A stretch of 64,000 bases of DNA, taken from assembly GCA_051453625.1 (NCBI GenBank), contig JBOZIK010000001.1, forward strand, positions 293,905,253 through 293,969,252, given 5' to 3'. A program made the translations under genes and the position numbers. The notes beneath the pieces are model-generated. The model ran no database searches. It was given only the letters and a program-made list of their open reading frames with translations, and had not been told where the DNA came from. Numbering within the stretch: position 1 is the stretch's first letter; the number at the start of each line of letters is the position of its first letter. Shown piece by piece: positions 60,240-64,000 of this stretch. The stretch comes from Welwitschia mirabilis (taxonomy: Eukaryota; Gnetophyta; Gnetopsida; Welwitschiales).

Positions 60240-60680
60240 CAAAGTTTTTTTTTTTAAGGAAAAAAAATTGTTTTCAAATAGTTTTTGTAGAAAATATTTT
60301 TGTAAAAGATTTTTTCTAAAAAACCTTTTATTTTTAAAGAATTATTTTAAAAAATGTTTTATTTTTAAAGATTTTTTTTTAAGAAAAATGTTTTTTTTTC
60401 AAATAGTTTTTTAAAAAGAACAATTTTTTTTCCAAATAGCTTTTTTTGAAATACATTTTTGTTTATGCTATACACTATGTAGATTTAAAGTGATGTCAAG
60501 AACTAATGTGACCTATTGATTTGTACAGTGTACTACTCACCCTGCTACTTCTAAAGATGGATCTTTATTTATTAGTTTTTTTAAATAACATTTTATTTTT
60601 AGAGAGTTTTTTAAAGAAAAATTTTTAATTTTTAGAGAGGTTTTTTTAATAAATTTTTTTTTTATTTTTCAAAGGGTTTA
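60240..60680. repeat. T-rich low-complexity tract with short repeating words
   Basis: Repeated words of the form AAAATGTTTTATTTTTAAAG and TTTTTTTAAGAAAAAT, with long T runs, broken by an ordinary-looking stretch at about 60465-60570. It appears to be an imperfect minisatellite grown from T-rich units. Confidence 0.7.
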
Positions 60681-61499
60681 ACGACTATTTTTTAAGAGAG
60701 AAGAGGGTCAATTTTTAAGGAGTGAATTCTTCAAAAATCATTTTTAGAAGAAGTGTATTTTGAAGAAGACAGGAATTACAAAGAATCCTGTTTTTCAAAA
60801 GAGGTGCATTTTCGAAGGGCATTTTCATAATGTATTCAATAATTTTTCAAAGCATTTCAGCATTTTTCAGAGGGTTTGAGAGATATATTTTTAACAGAAT
60901 TATTCAACGTTTTCAACCACATTTCAAAGTATTTTTAGTCATATTTTCATAGTGTTTTCAGCCCCTTTTTTTGCTATCTTTTGAAATAATATATGCTTTA
61001 AAAGTTTCTCGAGATTTCTTTATTTCAAATTTGTCTTTAATTGATGATTTTGCATTTTGCATTTATTAGAAATGTCATTAATATATATAAATACAAATCA
61101 TGATGATAATTTAATTATGTTTCTTTTTTAAAAACTAAAAAACAACTTTTTTGTTCATTGAAAATCCATTTTTAAAGGTTTTATTTGATTACATAGACCC
61201 AAAAAAAAGGGAAATTTAGACACCTTCTCTCTTTTTCTTCATTCTAGTAATTTTCTACATCCTTTATTTAGACATATTTCCCTTTGACTCTAGCCTTGTG
61301 AGACCATTCATGGATTTCACTATATCCATAGGAAGGGGCCTGAGGTGTTTACCGTCTCAGACAAGCCTTTTTAGATGTGTGTGTAACCCTTCTTTACTAT
61401 AGGAAAATTTTGTACATAAACACCTTTCTAGTGCTAGAAGGAGGACCTTTCATCCTCTTTAACTATTAACTTTTCATATTCTCTTTATTCTTGATTGTT
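60681..61499. other. Region upstream of a gypsy gag, possible LTR or leader
   Basis: TTTTCA-rich sequence (60800-60960), then a less AT-rich patch at about 61330-61375 (GGGGCCTGAGGTGTTTACCG). Its position just before the gag relic suits a 5' LTR end or leader, but no primer binding site or matching second LTR is visible in the window. Confidence 0.35.
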
Positions 61500-64000
61500 T
61501 TCTATTGGATGATCAGTCATGTATCATCCCTCTTTGTGGTATTCTTGTTTGACTCCTCTTTTCATTCTTCTTAACTCAATCTTTTCATTCCTTTACCTTT
61601 TACTTGAGATTGGAACTACAAGTTTCCTATTAAAGAGTTCTTTACTATTTATACTCAATTTGCTAAAGTTAAATAAACTCATGCCATTCCAAAACCTTCA
61701 TAACAACTCAATATCTCATTTAATTCAAGAGTGAATAACACCAAGGAACTTGTAAAAAACTTCAAGAATCTTTTGGGATTATATGATGTTTATCATCATG
61801 ACATTACTTATTGAGTCTTTGCTTTTACTTTTCAAGGACTTTTATTACATTGTTCCTCATCCTTGGAAATAGATTGATTTTAACCTAGTCTAAACTAGAG
61901 GAAAAGTTTACTAGACAATTTGGAAAATTCATGAGTTTTACTTTATCTAGAACAAATTTCACTAGTATTCAAAAAATCCTAGGAGAGAACCTTAGGTAGT
62001 ATAACCTGATATTTATCTATCAACTTTCTTCTATTCCTAATGAAATGAAATCCAGTGATGTTAACATAAAAAACTTTTATATTTTTACTTTAGAATATTT
62101 TTTAGCATATCAAATCACTGGTGATCCAAACATCACCATGTTAGAAAAATTCATGTACAAAGAAATAAATCTAAAGAGTATTAGTCCATTGAGCTTCATG
62201 CACTACTCAACTGATAATCCTATCCTTCCACATCCTATTTAGGACCTTCAACAATCATCCAATTAAAATAGTAATGCTTCACCTACAAATGCATGGCTAC
62301 CAATACCTCAAACTCTTTAAGCCTTACCTCCAACTCAGCACAACTTCTTAACACAAAAACCTTTGAAATCTTATAATAAAACCCAATCATAATAGTTATT
62401 TTAATTAGACATTCACAACAAAAATTATTCTAACGATGCTACTTCAACACTCAATCTAGCTACTAACTATGGAAGTTAAACTAAATAATTAGAACTAAGC
62501 TAAATCTTAACAACATTGCAAAAACTAGTCAATGAGGTAACTAACTTAAAAAAGAATCAAAATCAAACATTAAGCCAAGTACAACCAATACAACTTGAGG
62601 TAGGTCAAGTTTCCACCAATACTAATAACTATTATAGATTCCATCAAATTTCACATTCTAAGAAAAATTGTCGAGAGTTTTAATCAATCTTTAGAGAAAT
62701 ATCTAAGAACCATGTAAAAGCACCTTTGATGATAGTAGAGATTACCCTTGAATCAAAAAGCATGCTTATCCAATTTCATAAATAATTTAATGTCTCAAAT
62801 AGCTCTAGACTAGTCAACAATATTAGATCACATAAGAATGAAAAAAATTTTGGAAACCCATAAGGAAAATACCTCCAAAGAATTAATGTTTATGCCTCTT
62901 CTAATATAATATTCTAGAACCCTTATAATGTAACTTCTTCATCATAAAATCCAAGTAAAATCAACCATGATATACTACCATAATTAAACAAAGTATCTTT
63001 TCAAGTTACTGATAATGAAAGTAAAGACATTATTAAACCTTTCAACATTATGAATGAGTTTAAGAAGGTCAAGATCAAAATTCCTGTCAATAATTTCATG
63101 TAATTCCAAGAAGTTAAGGATGTTCTAAGAGAATCATTATTTCAAAACAACACTGGCATTAGGGGTAAGTGTGTTTTCTCTCAAGAGAAGCCCATGCACC
63201 TTATTGTAATTGAAGTGAAAAACATTCATGCTAATACTTTGATAATATCTGAGCCTAAATGAAATATTCCCCTTAAACAAGAACAACCTCCATTTCTAAT
63301 ATCCTTAATCATAAATGGAGATAATGTTCATACTATCTAGTGGGTTTAAGAGTAACTCTTAATGTCATGCCATATGAAGCTTGTGAAGCCATTGGCTTTA
63401 GGATGCTATCACCCATAATAGGAGTTGTTCAACTAAATGGCTCAATCATCTAAGTTGTAGAAATGTTGAAAGATGTTTATGTTCAACTGAAAGCATACCT
63501 ATACATATCATTTAAAGTAAACATCCATGTAGCCAACATGAAGCCTACTAATGAAATGTTACTTTCTCACTCATGTGGAACCTAATTTCAAGGATTCTTT
63601 TATTTAGATTTATCAAAATTACTTATCCATGTCAAAGGAAAAGCTGAATTAATTGTTATACTAGGAGAACCTTTCTTCAAGTAAGTAGTAACTCTTTTAA
63701 GTGCTTTCAACACCTCAGGCCATAGCTTTAGACCTCCTTTCATAGAGCTAGTTAACTTAGATTTGGAAGAACATAAAGAAGAAAAAGAAGTTGAATTAGC
63801 AAATGAAATAATTGAGATGAAGTTTGATATTTATAAATCCAATCCTTTTGTAGAAATATTTTTTACTACTTACTACCAATCTTATTAAGAGATGTATGAG
63901 AATTACAATGATGTTTATCCCTTACACTAATCAAATGGAAGAACTTTTCTCTTTGTTGATCCACCTCCATAAAAAAAAACTTATATTTGTTTCATTCACT
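61500..64000 (+). mobile_element. Ty3/gypsy gag and protease region, truncated by the window
   Basis: Gag-like stop-ridden sequence covers 61700-62640, including an open stretch at 62045-62242. From 63020 the plus strand reads EFKKVKIKIPVNNFMxFQEV, then PPFLISLIINGDNVHTI (about 63285). After a frameshift come LNVMPYEACEAIGFRMLSPI (about 63355-63420) and EMLLSHSCGT...FYLDLSKLLI (about 63555-63620). AELIVILGEPFFK lies at about 63645. These follow the plant gypsy protease pattern DSGAxVNVMP ... LLSRxW ... MDLSxxxIxV. The catalytic Asp is not visible before NVMP. The wording differs from the element at 45-58 kb, so this is a separate family copy. Its RT would lie beyond 64000. Confidence 0.75.

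Noticed and set aside
1-64000. tRNA, rRNA, CRISPR-like or bacterial operon features
   Set aside because: No cloverleaf-capable sequence with proper boxes and no regularly spaced repeats with unique spacers were seen. Ribosomal RNA landmarks and compact gene clusters were also absent. The short tandem repeats are simple local duplications.

Overview
This window is a piece of a large, repeat-rich plant nuclear genome. A gymnosperm is my best guess, judged from the mix of very old LINEs, Ty3/gypsy and Ty1/copia relics, long AT-rich spacers and scaffold N-gaps; the sequence does not prove the lineage. There are no operons, CRISPR arrays or rRNA genes, and I saw no tRNA gene. Only one locus, around 2.7-6.2 kb, looks like host coding sequence. 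Almost everything else is transposon debris full of stop codons.

Layout: 1.3-2.7 kb, a plus-strand LINE reverse-transcriptase relic with an internal 185-bp tandem duplication. 2.7-6.2 kb, a more GC-rich island with a 204-codon open frame (3306-3920), a pyrimidine-rich leader and a polyadenylation signal. 6.4-7.8 kb, a minus-strand chromovirus-like gypsy pol relic. 9.3-14.2 kb, a minus-strand LINE almost complete from end to end, with DUF4283/zinc-knuckle ORF1, endonuclease/RT/zf-RVT ORF2, an A-rich tail and 15-bp identical target-site duplications. 16.3-18 kb, gypsy gag/protease debris on the minus strand. 18.4-20.9 kb, three nested tandem duplications. 21.5-25.7 kb, LINE pieces, including an RT split into two opposite-facing halves. 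28.1-29.1 kb, a copia gag/protease relic, followed by about 9 kb of extremely AT-rich sequence with no recognised content. 38.5-42.2 kb, a plus-strand LINE ORF2 relic.

The largest element is a 13.1-kb Athila/Tat-like Ty3/gypsy retrotransposon (44945-58050). It has two diverged LTRs, matching 5-bp target duplications (CATTT), a decayed tRNA-Asp-like primer binding site, and gag, protease, RT, RNase H and integrase in order. A long extra region lies between integrase and the 3' LTR. To its right come small tandem repeats, a minus-strand copia fragment (59.4-59.5 kb), a T-rich tract, and the gag/protease part of another gypsy element that runs off the window (61.5-64 kb).

No convincing new biological system was found. 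The most useful observations are the two elements with exact boundaries, the opposed LINE RT halves, the unexplained 3' region of the large gypsy element, and the unassigned host gene. Family assignments come from reading translations and recalling family motifs; no database search was run.
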